From Pontibacter coccineus (lineage in GTDB: Bacteria > Bacteroidota > Bacteroidia > Cytophagales > Hymenobacteraceae): a stretch of 64,000 bases of DNA. This document shows, one piece after another, positions 34,265-42,725 of this stretch (its first letter is position 1; each line of letters starts with the position of its first letter). Below the pieces are notes generated by a model. The model was given only the letters and a program-made list of their open reading frames with translations. It was not told the origin of the DNA and did not search any database. The position numbers and the translations under genes are program-made. The stretch is from positions 186,001-250,000 of the forward strand of contig NZ_JAUOTN010000004.1 of assembly GCF_030546575.1 (NCBI RefSeq), given 5' to 3'.

Positions 34265-34570
34265 TTATATTTCTTTCCTGCTGTTAATCTCGTTGATAAG
34301 TGAATCCACATCGCCCAGCAGTTTCTCGGCTTTGTCTTTTGCGTCCTGTATCACGCGCTGTCCCTCAGACTTGGCGCTTGATGTCACACGGCCACGGTCT
34401 TCCACCAGTTCTTCCAGCAGGTCTGAAAGGGTATCGCGGTATTTCTCAAGGCGGTAGCTCAGCCAGCTGCGTGTTTCCCTGCCTTTTTCTGGTGCGAACA
34501 GGATGCCTGCCATGGCTCCCACAGCGGCTCCGGACACGAAAAACAGTATGTTGCTCGTCTTCTTACTCAT
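34265..34570 (-). CDS. YtxH-like membrane-associated protein
   Basis: The 101-residue product has the YtxH signature: a short hydrophobic Gly/Ala segment (ILFFVSGAAVGAMAGILFAP) followed by EKGRETRSWLSYRLEKY. A long charged helix that looks like a coiled coil then ends in VDSLINEINSRKEI. YtxH proteins are linked to general stress in Bacillus, but their biochemical role is unknown. It follows nusB by 80 bp and precedes icd by 2 bp. Confidence 0.85.
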   Translation of the reverse strand: MSKKTSNILFFVSGAAVGAMAGILFAPEKGRETRSWLSYRLEKYRDTLSDLLEELVEDRGRVTSSAKSEGQRVIQDAKDKAEKLLGDVDSLINEINSRKEI

Positions 34571-34650
34571 AGGATTATCTCTATACTTATATATTAGGTA
34601 TGTCGTTTCCCCTTATTACGGTATAAAGGGCCTTAAAGACGGACAATACC

Positions 34651-35823
34651 TTATTTGTTGTCGATCAAACCACGGCCTGACTTGCGGATTTCTCCTTTTG
34701 TGGTCAGCTCCTGCGCCATCTTGTCCAGTACACCGTTCACAAACTGCTTGCTCTTGGGCGTGCTGTACAGCTTCGATATCTCAATGTATTCGTTGATGGT
34801 CACTTTAACGGGTATGCTTCGGAAGATGTGCATTTCGCAAAGCGCCAACTTCAGGATGATCTTGTCAAGCAGGGCCACACGCTCCACATCCCAGTTCTTC
34901 ACGCTTGCGGCAATCATGGCCTCGTACTTTTCATCATCCTGCAGGGTTTGGTGGTAGAGCTCCTCAAAGAAGGCCTTGTCGTCTTCCCAGTTAGCCGAAA
35001 GATCCAATAATACGGGCTCTTCTTCGGTCTCTTCGCCAAACATCTTGACAGTCTTGTTGACCAGGCTTTTCACGATGGATTTGTTCTCCACCCAGTTCAA
35101 ATCCTGCTCTTCAAACAAAGATTGTAAGTTTTTTTCTTTAAAAATAATGTTTTTGAAAATATGTTTCACCACTTCCAGGTCCTCTTCGAGCGTAGGCTCA
35201 GGCAGTGCCAGGTAGTTCAGAAACACTTCATCCTGCTTCAGGATATTTTTATATACGAGGCGAATCTCACTGATGTCGGAGCCCCAGCTGATGTTGCGAC
35301 GGATGATGTGCTGCTGGTACGACTTGTTGGTGAGGATGCGCTGCGCTACCCGGTTGTTCAGAAAGCGCTTTACATCAGGACCTGTGGCGGCCGTAAAGCG
35401 TTTCTCTTTTTTCTCCTCTTCATCTTTCACCAGCTCGTTGATCAGCTCCAGAATCTGCAGGGTGCCCAGGTAGTGATCGTAGATGCGCTCCACAGCGCTC
35501 ATCATCTGGCTGCTGTATTGTTTGTAGTCTTTTTTGGTGAGGTTCTTATAAGCCACAACAGCTCTGTTTACCGCATCAATTATCTCCTTGTCGGTTTCTT
35601 CTGTCTCGAACTGGCCCGTCTCGTGCCATTCCTTAAAGAGTAGCTGCGCAATTTGTTTGCGGCCTTCAAGCAGCTTGCGGTCCTGCACCTCCATCGAGTT
35701 CAGGTCTGGTGCGAAGTCTTCTGCTATCTGGTCAAGTGCCAGCTGGTAATCCGAACCTTCGGCCTGTTTGTAGGCATAAATGGCTTGCATAGCCTTGATT
35801 CGAAGTGTTCTGCGGTTGAGCAT
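34651..35823 (-). CDS. nusB: Transcription antitermination factor NusB (long form)
   Basis: NusB, with NusE(S10), binds boxA RNA and supports antitermination in rRNA operons. At 390 residues this is the long form usual in Bacteroidota. It begins MLNRRTLRIKAMQAIYAYKQ and contains an N-terminal extension of about 240 residues. The classic NusB fold is at the C-terminus (WDVERVALLDKIILKLALCE, VKVTINEYIEISKLYSTPKS, FVNGVLDKMAQEL). It is the first gene of the seven-gene minus-strand operon through coaE. Confidence 0.93.
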   Translation of the reverse strand: MLNRRTLRIKAMQAIYAYKQAEGSDYQLALDQIAEDFAPDLNSMEVQDRKLLEGRKQIAQLLFKEWHETGQFETEETDKEIIDAVNRAVVAYKNLTKKDYKQYSSQMMSAVERIYDHYLGTLQILELINELVKDEEEKKEKRFTAATGPDVKRFLNNRVAQRILTNKSYQQHIIRRNISWGSDISEIRLVYKNILKQDEVFLNYLALPEPTLEEDLEVVKHIFKNIIFKEKNLQSLFEEQDLNWVENKSIVKSLVNKTVKMFGEETEEEPVLLDLSANWEDDKAFFEELYHQTLQDDEKYEAMIAASVKNWDVERVALLDKIILKLALCEMHIFRSIPVKVTINEYIEISKLYSTPKSKQFVNGVLDKMAQELTTKGEIRKSGRGLIDNK

Positions 35824-35968
35824 AATGGTATTTTAAAGAACGTGTTGGTTGATATGTGTTTTTACTAAAGTCGGTGCGGTGGCACCAAAAGCAGCAGACA
35901 GGTATGGCCGCTGCTGGTAAAGGTATACGCAAAGGCGAACCCGTGCGCCAATAAATATGTGCTGTAGT

Positions 35969-36008
35969 AAAACAAAAGTGCCACAGGTTAATGCAGCACT
36001 TTTGTTTT
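35969..36008. terminator. Terminator downstream of leucine dehydrogenase gene
   Basis: AAAACAAAAGTGC (35969-35981) pairs with GCACTTTTGTTTT (35996-36008). It ends the minus-strand gene that finishes at 36032. Confidence 0.75.
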
Positions 36009-36031
36009 GAATATAGTCACGAAGGCAGAAC

Positions 36032-37132
36032 CTAGTAAGTAGATTTTACCTTGCCGATGCTGTAGATGCGCTGCTCTGCCATTTTGGTAGCGGCCAGCTG
36101 CGTATAGATGCCCTCATTCTCGGCCTTGTCGAAGATGTCGAGGGTATAGCCGTAGATGCGCTCTGTCTGGGCATAGGCGCTTTCGCGGTTGTAGCCCTGC
36201 AGCTCAGAGTACACGTTGATCAGGCCACCGGCGTTGATCAGGAAGTCCGGCGCGTACAGGATGCCTTTTTTCACCAGCGCTGGTCCGTGCACGGTTTCCT
36301 CACGCAGCTGGTTGTTGGCCGATCCTGCGATAACGCGGCACTTCAGACGGTTGATGGTGTCATCGTTCACGGTTCCACCCAATGCGCAAGGAGAGTAGAT
36401 ATCTACGTCCAGGTCATAGATCTCGTCCATACCTACCACTTTGGCTTTGTACTTAGAGGAGATGTCGCGCAGACGGTCTTCGTAGATGTCAGTGATAAAG
36501 ATCTGTGCGTTCTCTTTGGCTAGTAGCTCTACCAGGTAACCACCTACGTGACCAACGCCCTGTACAGAGATTTTCTTGCCTTCAAGCGAATCAGAACCGT
36601 AGGCTTTCTTAGCAGCCGCCTTCATACCCATGTAAGTACCGTACGCAGTCACCGGAGACGGGTCCCCGCTGCCGCCCATCGCCTCAGGAAGACCGGCTAC
36701 GTAGTCTGTCTCCATCTTGATGTACTCCATGTCCTTGGTGGTCGTTCCAACATCCTCGGCAGTGATGTAAGCACCGTTCAGGTTTTTCACAAAACGACCA
36801 TAGCGGCGCATCAGCGATTCGCTTTTGTCTTTTTTGGCATCACCGATGATCACGGCCTTGCCGCCACCCAGGTTAAGACCAGAGATAGCAGCCTTGTAAG
36901 TCATACCTCTTGAAAGACGCAGCACATCGTCAAGCGCTTCAGCCTCAGAAGCATACGCCCACATGCGTGTACCGCCCAGCGCCGGGCCGAGTACTGTGTT
37001 GTGGATACCGATGATCGCTTTCAGGCCAGTCTCGTGGTCATGGCAGAAAACTACTTTCTCATGGTTATACTCTGATATCTGACCGAAGACCGACTTGTCT
37101 TTCTTCAGCTCAACTTCTTTTAGTTCGACCAT
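36032..37132 (-). CDS. ldh: Leucine/valine dehydrogenase
   Basis: Leucine dehydrogenase interconverts branched-chain amino acids and 2-oxoacids with NAD, feeding branched fatty acid precursors as well as nitrogen balance. The 366-residue protein has GPALGGTRM near residue 49, the lysine pair K80 (MTYKAAI) and K92 (GLNLGGGKAVI), GAYITAEDVGTT near 120, and a Rossmann fold with VQGVGHVGGYLVELL. Motif spacing fits LeuDH rather than glutamate dehydrogenase. It is a single-gene unit between hairpin 35969-36008 and its own upstream region. Confidence 0.9.
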   Translation of the reverse strand: MVELKEVELKKDKSVFGQISEYNHEKVVFCHDHETGLKAIIGIHNTVLGPALGGTRMWAYASEAEALDDVLRLSRGMTYKAAISGLNLGGGKAVIIGDAKKDKSESLMRRYGRFVKNLNGAYITAEDVGTTTKDMEYIKMETDYVAGLPEAMGGSGDPSPVTAYGTYMGMKAAAKKAYGSDSLEGKKISVQGVGHVGGYLVELLAKENAQIFITDIYEDRLRDISSKYKAKVVGMDEIYDLDVDIYSPCALGGTVNDDTINRLKCRVIAGSANNQLREETVHGPALVKKGILYAPDFLINAGGLINVYSELQGYNRESAYAQTERIYGYTLDIFDKAENEGIYTQLAATKMAEQRIYSIGKVKSTY

Positions 37133-37281
37133 TTATGATTTTGATTAAGGGTTATTCTATCTTTGTAGAAGATAGGGAGGGATGCCTCCCGTTTCATGCT
37201 GCAAAATTAATTCTTTTTTTGATTAATTCAATTTGTACCTGTTAACTCTACGTAAAAGCCTCTGAGTTCCATATTCTTGCT

Positions 37282-39066
37282 GTGAAATCACTCCGCTACC
37301 TCAATAAATATTTACTCAAGTATAAATACCGTCTTCTTTGGGGCCTGGTATTCATCATCATATCCAACTTTTTCCAGATTCTGCCCGCCCAGGTGGTGCG
37401 CCATGCCTTCAATTTGATCAAGGAGGGCATCAACCTGCACAACCTTTACGAGGGTATGGAGCAGCAGGAACTGGTGTACGACAATTTTGCCAGCAGCATC
37501 CTGGTGTACGGGGTCGTGATCCTGGTGATGGCGCTCCTGCGGGGCCTTTTCCTGTTCTTCGTGCGGCAGACCATCATCGTGATGAGCCGCTTGATCGAGA
37601 ACGACCTCAAAAACGAGATATACGAACACTACCAGAGCCTGCCGCTCAGCTTTTACCGCAAAAACAACACCGGCGACCTGATGTCGCGCATCTCCGAAGA
37701 CGTGAGCCGTGTGCGCATGTACCTTGGCCCGGCTATTATGTACGGCCTCAACCTGGTCATTCTGTTCCTGATGGTGATTCCGTACATGCTGTCGGTAAAC
37801 GTGAAGCTCACACTCTATACCCTGATTCCGCTGCCGATCCTGGCCATTAGCATCTACTACGTCAACAACATCATCGAGCGCAAGTCCGACGAGATCCAGC
37901 GCAGTCTGTCAGGTATAACGACCTTTGTGCAGGAAGCTTTTTCAGGTATACGGGTGCTCAAGTCCTTTGTGCGCGAAGACGACTCCCATAACAACTTCAC
38001 CAAAGCCAGCAACAACTACAAGGATAAATCGCTGGAGCTCAACTTCGTGAATTCGCTCTTTTTCCCACTGGTACTGTTCCTGGTGGGTTTGAGCACGATC
38101 ATCACGGTATACATCGGCGGTCAGGAAGTGATGAACGGCAGCATTACCACCGGCAACATTGCCGAGTTCATCATCTACGTGAACATGCTCACCTGGCCTG
38201 TGACTTCGCTGGGCTGGACGGCCAGTCTGGTGCAGCGCGCCGCCGCTTCGCAGGCCCGCATCAACGAGTTTCTGAACACCAAAAACGACATCGTGTCGCG
38301 CGCGAACATCGCCAAGCCGATTGAGGGGGACATTGTGTTCGAAAATGTGGATTTTGTATACCCTGACACGAATATCCATGCACTCAAAAACATCTCGTTC
38401 CGCATCAACCACGGCGAAACGCTGGCGGTAATCGGCAACACCGGCTCGGGCAAAAGCACGATTGCCACGCTTCTGCCGCGCATGTACGACGTCACCGGCG
38501 GTCGCATTCTGATTGACGGGGTGGATGTGCGTGACTATAATCTGGAGAGCCTCCGCAGCCAGATTGGCTACGTACCGCAGGATGTGTTCCTCTTCTCCGA
38601 CTCTATCCGCAACAACATCGGTTTTGGTTTGCCAAGCATCACGGAAGAGCAGATGGTACAGTCCGCCAAGGATGCCGACGTGTACGAAAACATCATGCGC
38701 TTTCCTGAGCAGTTCGACACGAAGCTGGGCGAGCGCGGCATTACCCTTTCGGGCGGACAGAAGCAGCGGGTTTCCATTGCCAGGGCACTGGTTCGGGAGC
38801 CAAGTATCTTGATTCTGGACGACTCACTCTCAGCGGTGGACACGAAGACAGAAAACGCCATCCTGAACAGCCTGCGCCGCATCATGGCCAACCGTACCTC
38901 TATCATCATTTCGCACCGCGTGTCGTCTGTGAAGCTGGCCGATAAGATTCTGGTGCTCGACGACGGTGAGATTGTGCAGCACGGCACCCATGAGGAGCTG
39001 ATACAGCAACAGGGGCTTTACAAGGTGCTTTATGAGAGGCAGCTGCAGGCAGAGGACTCGCAGTAG
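37282..39066 (+). CDS. ABC exporter half-transporter with degenerate ATPase site
   Basis: The 594-residue type IV ABC exporter has a six-helix membrane domain (1 to about 320) and an ATPase domain. Walker A is GNTGSGKST, the Q-loop region is IGYVPQDVFLFSD and the signature is LSGGQKQR. Walker B reads LILDDSLSAVD, with Asp where a catalytic Glu is expected. That substitution is typical of the degenerate partner in heterodimeric exporters such as BmrC or TM287. The GTG start at 37282 (MKSLRYLNK) is the only good one. The likely partner is the canonical half at 40956-42725. Substrate unknown, possibly drugs or lipids. Confidence 0.9.
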   Translation: MKSLRYLNKYLLKYKYRLLWGLVFIIISNFFQILPAQVVRHAFNLIKEGINLHNLYEGMEQQELVYDNFASSILVYGVVILVMALLRGLFLFFVRQTIIVMSRLIENDLKNEIYEHYQSLPLSFYRKNNTGDLMSRISEDVSRVRMYLGPAIMYGLNLVILFLMVIPYMLSVNVKLTLYTLIPLPILAISIYYVNNIIERKSDEIQRSLSGITTFVQEAFSGIRVLKSFVREDDSHNNFTKASNNYKDKSLELNFVNSLFFPLVLFLVGLSTIITVYIGGQEVMNGSITTGNIAEFIIYVNMLTWPVTSLGWTASLVQRAAASQARINEFLNTKNDIVSRANIAKPIEGDIVFENVDFVYPDTNIHALKNISFRINHGETLAVIGNTGSGKSTIATLLPRMYDVTGGRILIDGVDVRDYNLESLRSQIGYVPQDVFLFSDSIRNNIGFGLPSITEEQMVQSAKDADVYENIMRFPEQFDTKLGERGITLSGGQKQRVSIARALVREPSILILDDSLSAVDTKTENAILNSLRRIMANRTSIIISHRVSSVKLADKILVLDDGEIVQHGTHEELIQQQGLYKVLYERQLQAEDSQ

Positions 39067-39202
39067 CCCCTTTATAAGTTGCTGATTATGAACCCGAAAA
39101 GAGACGCTTCAACCGGGCATAGTATCATCTGAGGGAATTTTTTGATACAGAAACTGTTATAGGTACGTATAGCAAGTTTATTCAACTCCTAAATCTCTAT
39201 CT

Positions 39203-39631
39203 ATGGCTATTGACATACAGCAAATCGGCAAAAGGTTCCGTTTTTATACCAGCATCAAAGAGTTGGAAATGCGGCAGCTCCTCGAGATGACGGGCAGCGA
39301 TGAAGCAGTGCTTGCCAATATCCTGTCAGGGAAAAACTACCTGCTCGATGAGTTAGTGGCTATCGTAAAGAATTTTCAGGACCTGAACACGCAGTGGCTC
39401 ATCTATGGCGAGGGCAGTATGTTCAAGCCCATGGACGAGGACGGCACCTGCAAGGACAACCACAAAGGCTGCCTCAAAAAAGATAAAACCGCCTACCTGA
39501 AGCAAATGCAGAACATGCTCATCGAGCTCGACGCTGCTGAAGTAGCCAAAGGCCACCACGCCGATGTGGACGCGCTGAAGGCAAAGCTGGAAGAATACAA
39601 AGCCAGTCAAAACAACAGCATGGCTGAGTAA
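39203..39631 (+). CDS. Small HTH-like protein, unknown
   Basis: The 142-residue product starts with a helical region that looks like an atypical helix-turn-helix (RFRFYTSIKELEMRQLLEMT, DEAVLANILSGKNYLLDEL). It then has DLNTQWLIYGEGSMFKP, a segment often seen after XRE-type DNA-binding domains in Bacteroidota. The C-terminal half is polar with a Cys pair (CKDNHKGC) and an amphipathic helix. It may be a regulator of the neighbouring ABC gene, but this rests on position and a weak motif. It has its own terminator at 39695-39733. Confidence 0.65.
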   Translation: MAIDIQQIGKRFRFYTSIKELEMRQLLEMTGSDEAVLANILSGKNYLLDELVAIVKNFQDLNTQWLIYGEGSMFKPMDEDGTCKDNHKGCLKKDKTAYLKQMQNMLIELDAAEVAKGHHADVDALKAKLEEYKASQNNSMAE

Positions 39632-39694
39632 TCAACGGCCAAACCCAGCACCCACTTTTTGGAGAGTTTCTAGCCTGAATAGGCCTGATATGAT

Positions 39695-39733
39695 AATGCC
39701 CCAATGCAAGCGGCTTGCTTTCGTTGGGGCATT
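39695..39733. terminator. Bidirectional terminator between HTH-like and TetR genes
   Basis: AATGCCCCAA (39695-39704) pairs with TTGGGGCATT (39724-39733). An inner GCAAG/CTTGC stem lies in the loop, and T-rich sequence follows. Confidence 0.75.
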
Positions 39734-39741
39734 TTTATTCC

Positions 39742-40353
39742 TTACGCTCTCACCCGTATACCTTCCAGTATCAGATTGACCGTATACAGCACCTCGCGCT
39801 CTATTTTCTCGAAGTCGATGGAAGGCAGGTTGTGGAACTGGGCACGCTGAAACTCTTCGAACTGGATCAGGTCTTTGACGACCATGATGGAGTAGCCCAC
39901 CCGCTCAGCTTCACAGTCAAGGAAAGTGCCGTTGGCTATACCTTCCTTGATGACGGAGGCGTAGAAATTCGTCTCTTTGGCGCGCGATTCCTTGAACAGC
40001 TCCTGAAACATAATGCGCGTCTCGATGAGCACTTGGATAGAGATGGTGTGCTGCGTTACGATTTCCTGATAGTAGCGCAGCGATGAGCGGATGTAAAGCA
40101 GCAGGCGCTCGCGGGGATCTCTTTCCTGCTCGGCAATTTTCTTGATCCGGTACAGGCTGTCTTTCCACTCCTGCGAGAAAGCCTCGATAAAGAGCACTTC
40201 CTTACTCTTGTAGTAATAGTAGAGCGTGGGTTTCTTAAGTCCGATGGCATGAGCAATATCATCCAGCGTGGCTTTGCTATAGCCCAGTTTGCCGAACACC
40301 GACTTGGCTGCGTCCAGTATCAGCTCTTTTTTTGCCTCTGCCTTTTTGCCCAA
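39742..40353 (-). CDS. TetR/AcrR-family regulator
   Basis: TetR proteins are ligand-responsive repressors, often of efflux genes. The 203-residue protein has the N-terminal HTH (KKELILDAAKSVFGKLGYSK, then TLDDIAHAIGLKKPTLYYYY) and a variable helical ligand domain. It lies between two half-ABC-exporter genes and a GyrI-like gene, which makes control of that transporter set a reasonable guess. No palindromic operator was identified with confidence. Confidence 0.9.
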   Translation of the reverse strand: MGKKAEAKKELILDAAKSVFGKLGYSKATLDDIAHAIGLKKPTLYYYYKSKEVLFIEAFSQEWKDSLYRIKKIAEQERDPRERLLLYIRSSLRYYQEIVTQHTISIQVLIETRIMFQELFKESRAKETNFYASVIKEGIANGTFLDCEAERVGYSIMVVKDLIQFEEFQRAQFHNLPSIDFEKIEREVLYTVNLILEGIRVRA

Positions 40354-40437
40354 TTTGCTCTGTTGCTATCGTTCCACGGGGAAAGGTACAGCCATTCCCC
40401 TTTTATCAAATATAGAGAGATAATCTATACCTGCAAG

Positions 40438-40959
40438 CTAGTCCTGAATCGGAACCTCCACCAGGCCCCGGTGGTCATCGGGAAACCACTCCACGTAGAA
40501 GGTTTCCAGCTCCAAATTCTTCTCCTTGGCGTAGTTAAAAATGGCTTCGTAGAGTCTGTTTGGGGCCAACATGTAATGGGCGTTCACTTCGCCACGTAGG
40601 ACACGTCGGCCGGCGGGCACTACCCGCAGTTCGTAGTCGGCAGGGATCTGCATGGTGCTGTCAGGTATAACCACCCCGATAAAAGCATTCACGCTATCGG
40701 CCCGCCCCTCGGGATTGTTGTAGTAAATGTTGCCCAGCATACCTTCCAGTTCTTTTTTGTCGAGCACCTCGGCGGCTCTCCGGAAAGCGTCATTGATTCC
40801 ACTGTCGTTTACAGAACCATGGAAGGCGCGGCCTGCCACATATAGTTGCGTTGAACTGGCTTCTGATACATTAGCTGAGCTGAAACCTCCCAGATAGGCA
40901 TAAAAAGCCGCCACGATGAAGGAGAGTACCAGCATCACTAACAAGAATTTCTTGTTCAT
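40438..40959 (-). CDS. Membrane-anchored GyrI-like ligand-binding protein
   Basis: GyrI-like (SOUL/BmrR effector) domains bind hydrophobic drugs and other small molecules. The 173-residue product has an N-terminal membrane anchor (FLLVMLVLSFIVAAFYAYL) and then a GyrI-like region: GRAFHGSVNDSGINDAFRRA, LEGMLGNIYYNNPEG, NAFIGVVIP, YEAIFNYAKEKNLEL and WFPDDHRGLVEVPI. It overlaps the upstream ABC exporter gene by 4 bp (40956-40959), so translation is probably coupled. This pairing suggests a membrane-side sensor or helper for the exporter. That is inference. Confidence 0.75.
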   Translation of the reverse strand: MNKKFLLVMLVLSFIVAAFYAYLGGFSSANVSEASSTQLYVAGRAFHGSVNDSGINDAFRRAAEVLDKKELEGMLGNIYYNNPEGRADSVNAFIGVVIPDSTMQIPADYELRVVPAGRRVLRGEVNAHYMLAPNRLYEAIFNYAKEKNLELETFYVEWFPDDHRGLVEVPIQD

Positions 40960-42725
40960 AGGTCGATCATGTTTTTGTACTGCATGTGGTAGAGTTGTGC
41001 GTAGTAACCGTCGCGGCGCAGTAATTCCTCGTGGTTACCCATTTCCTTTATCTCGCCCCGGTCCATCACAATGATCTTGTCGGCCTTCTGGATGGTAGAC
41101 AGACGGTGGGCGATGACGATGGACGTTCGCCCGTGCATGAGCTGGTCGATGGCGTACTGGATCAGTTCTTCAGTCTCAGAGTCGACGCTGGAGGTGGCCT
41201 CGTCGAGGATGATGATTTCGGGGTTGTAGACCATGGCCCGCACGAAGGAGATCAGCTGCCGCTGCCCCACTGATAAGGTGGCCCCACGCTCCATTACCTG
41301 GTAGTGCAGGCCGCCCGGCAGTCGCTCGATGAATTTGCGGGCGCCCACTAGGTCGGCGGCATGCCACATCTGCTCTTCAGTAATAGCTTTGTTACCGAGG
41401 CTGATGTTGTCGGCGATGGTGCCCGAAAAGAGGAATACATCCTGCAACACCACGCCGATGTGATGGCGCAGCACATCCAGGTCGTACGCTTTGATGTCGT
41501 GTCCGTCGATCAGGATCTGGCCGCTGTTGATATCGTAGAAACGGTTGAGCAGGTTGATCATCGAGGTCTTGCCGGCACCCGTCGCTCCCACAAAGGCCAC
41601 CGATTCGCCCGCCTTCACGTTGAGCGAAATGTTACGCAACACCCAGTCCTCGTCTTTGTAGGCAAACCACACATCCTTGAAGTTCACGTTGCCATTTATC
41701 TTCTCGGGTTTATAATCACCATTGTCGGGGATCATCTCCTTGCTGTCGAGCAGGCGCATGAGGCGCTCGGTGCTCACCACGCCCAGCTGCAGCGTGTTGA
41801 AGCGATCGGCGATCATGCGGATCGGGCGAAAGAACATCTGGATGTAGAGGATAAAGGCCATCAGCGTACCCAGCGACACGTCGTTGTCGATCACGCCGTG
41901 GGCGCCATACCATACCAGCAGGCCCAAACCGGCCGCACCGATGATCTCCGCCACCGGGAAGTAAACCGAGTAGTACAGCACAGAGCGTACGTTTGCGCGG
42001 GTATGCTCCTTGTTGATCTCCTTGAACTTCTCCATCTCGCGCTTCTCGTTGTTGAAGATCTGCACAATGCTCATACCTGTGATATGCTCCTGCACAAACG
42101 AATTGAGCCGCGCCACGGCCGTCCGCACATCCTGAAACGTGTCTTTGATCTTCTCCTTGAAAATGTAGGTACTGATGAGCATGATCGGGAAAGTAGACAG
42201 GCTGACCAGCGCCAGCTCCCAATCGATGTAGAACATGAAGCCCAGGATGAAGACCAGCTGCAGGATATCGCCGATCATGGCGGCCAGTCCTTCACTGAAC
42301 ACATCCGAGAGTGTTTCCACATCCGACACGTTGCGGGTTACGAGTGTGCCGATGGGCGTGCGGTCGAAGAACTTGAGGCGCAGTTTGAGGATGTGGCGGT
42401 AGAGCTGCACCCGGATGTCGCGCACCACGTGCTGCCCGAGCCAACCTGCGAAATAGGTATGGAGGTACTGCACGATGGCATGCCCCACCAAGAGCACCGC
42501 CAGGATCACGAACATCTTGTTCAGGCCCTCCCAGTCGTTCTGCAGGATTTCCTGGTCCACGGTATACTGAATCAGGAAAGGGCGCACCGCAGCCAGTATA
42601 GCCGAGGCGAACGTCAGGAACACGATGAAGTAGAAGATCCGGATGTACGGCTTCACAAAGGTGAAGAGCCGCCGGATCACGTCCGCATCGAATACCTTGC
42701 CTGTATTTTGTGGTTTATCTTCCAA
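40956..42725 (-). CDS. ABC exporter half-transporter with canonical ATPase site
   Basis: The 589-residue type IV ABC exporter has six membrane helices (to about 320). The ATPase domain has Walker A GATGAGKTS, Q-loop IGVVLQDVFLFSG and signature LSVGQRQ (one deviation from LSGGQ). Walker B is IIILDEATSSVD with the catalytic Glu present, and H-loop IVIAHRLST follows. The deviating signature plus intact Glu is the pattern of BmrD/TM288-type partners in heterodimers. It matches in reverse the gene at 37282-39066. The stop overlaps the GyrI-like start by 4 bp. Likely substrate class is drugs or lipids. Confidence 0.9.
   Translation of the reverse strand: MEDKPQNTGKVFDADVIRRLFTFVKPYIRIFYFIVFLTFASAILAAVRPFLIQYTVDQEILQNDWEGLNKMFVILAVLLVGHAIVQYLHTYFAGWLGQHVVRDIRVQLYRHILKLRLKFFDRTPIGTLVTRNVSDVETLSDVFSEGLAAMIGDILQLVFILGFMFYIDWELALVSLSTFPIMLISTYIFKEKIKDTFQDVRTAVARLNSFVQEHITGMSIVQIFNNEKREMEKFKEINKEHTRANVRSVLYYSVYFPVAEIIGAAGLGLLVWYGAHGVIDNDVSLGTLMAFILYIQMFFRPIRMIADRFNTLQLGVVSTERLMRLLDSKEMIPDNGDYKPEKINGNVNFKDVWFAYKDEDWVLRNISLNVKAGESVAFVGATGAGKTSMINLLNRFYDINSGQILIDGHDIKAYDLDVLRHHIGVVLQDVFLFSGTIADNISLGNKAITEEQMWHAADLVGARKFIERLPGGLHYQVMERGATLSVGQRQLISFVRAMVYNPEIIILDEATSSVDSETEELIQYAIDQLMHGRTSIVIAHRLSTIQKADKIIVMDRGEIKEMGNHEELLRRDGYYAQLYHMQYKNMIDL

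Noticed and set aside
33031..34287. 418-codon plus-strand frame
   Set aside because: Antisense to icd and the DUF1573 gene. Ser/Arg/Cys-rich low-quality translation without motifs.
39203..39631. Prophage regulator
   Set aside because: The HTH-like gene is alone, with no phage structural, integrase or lysis genes within the window.
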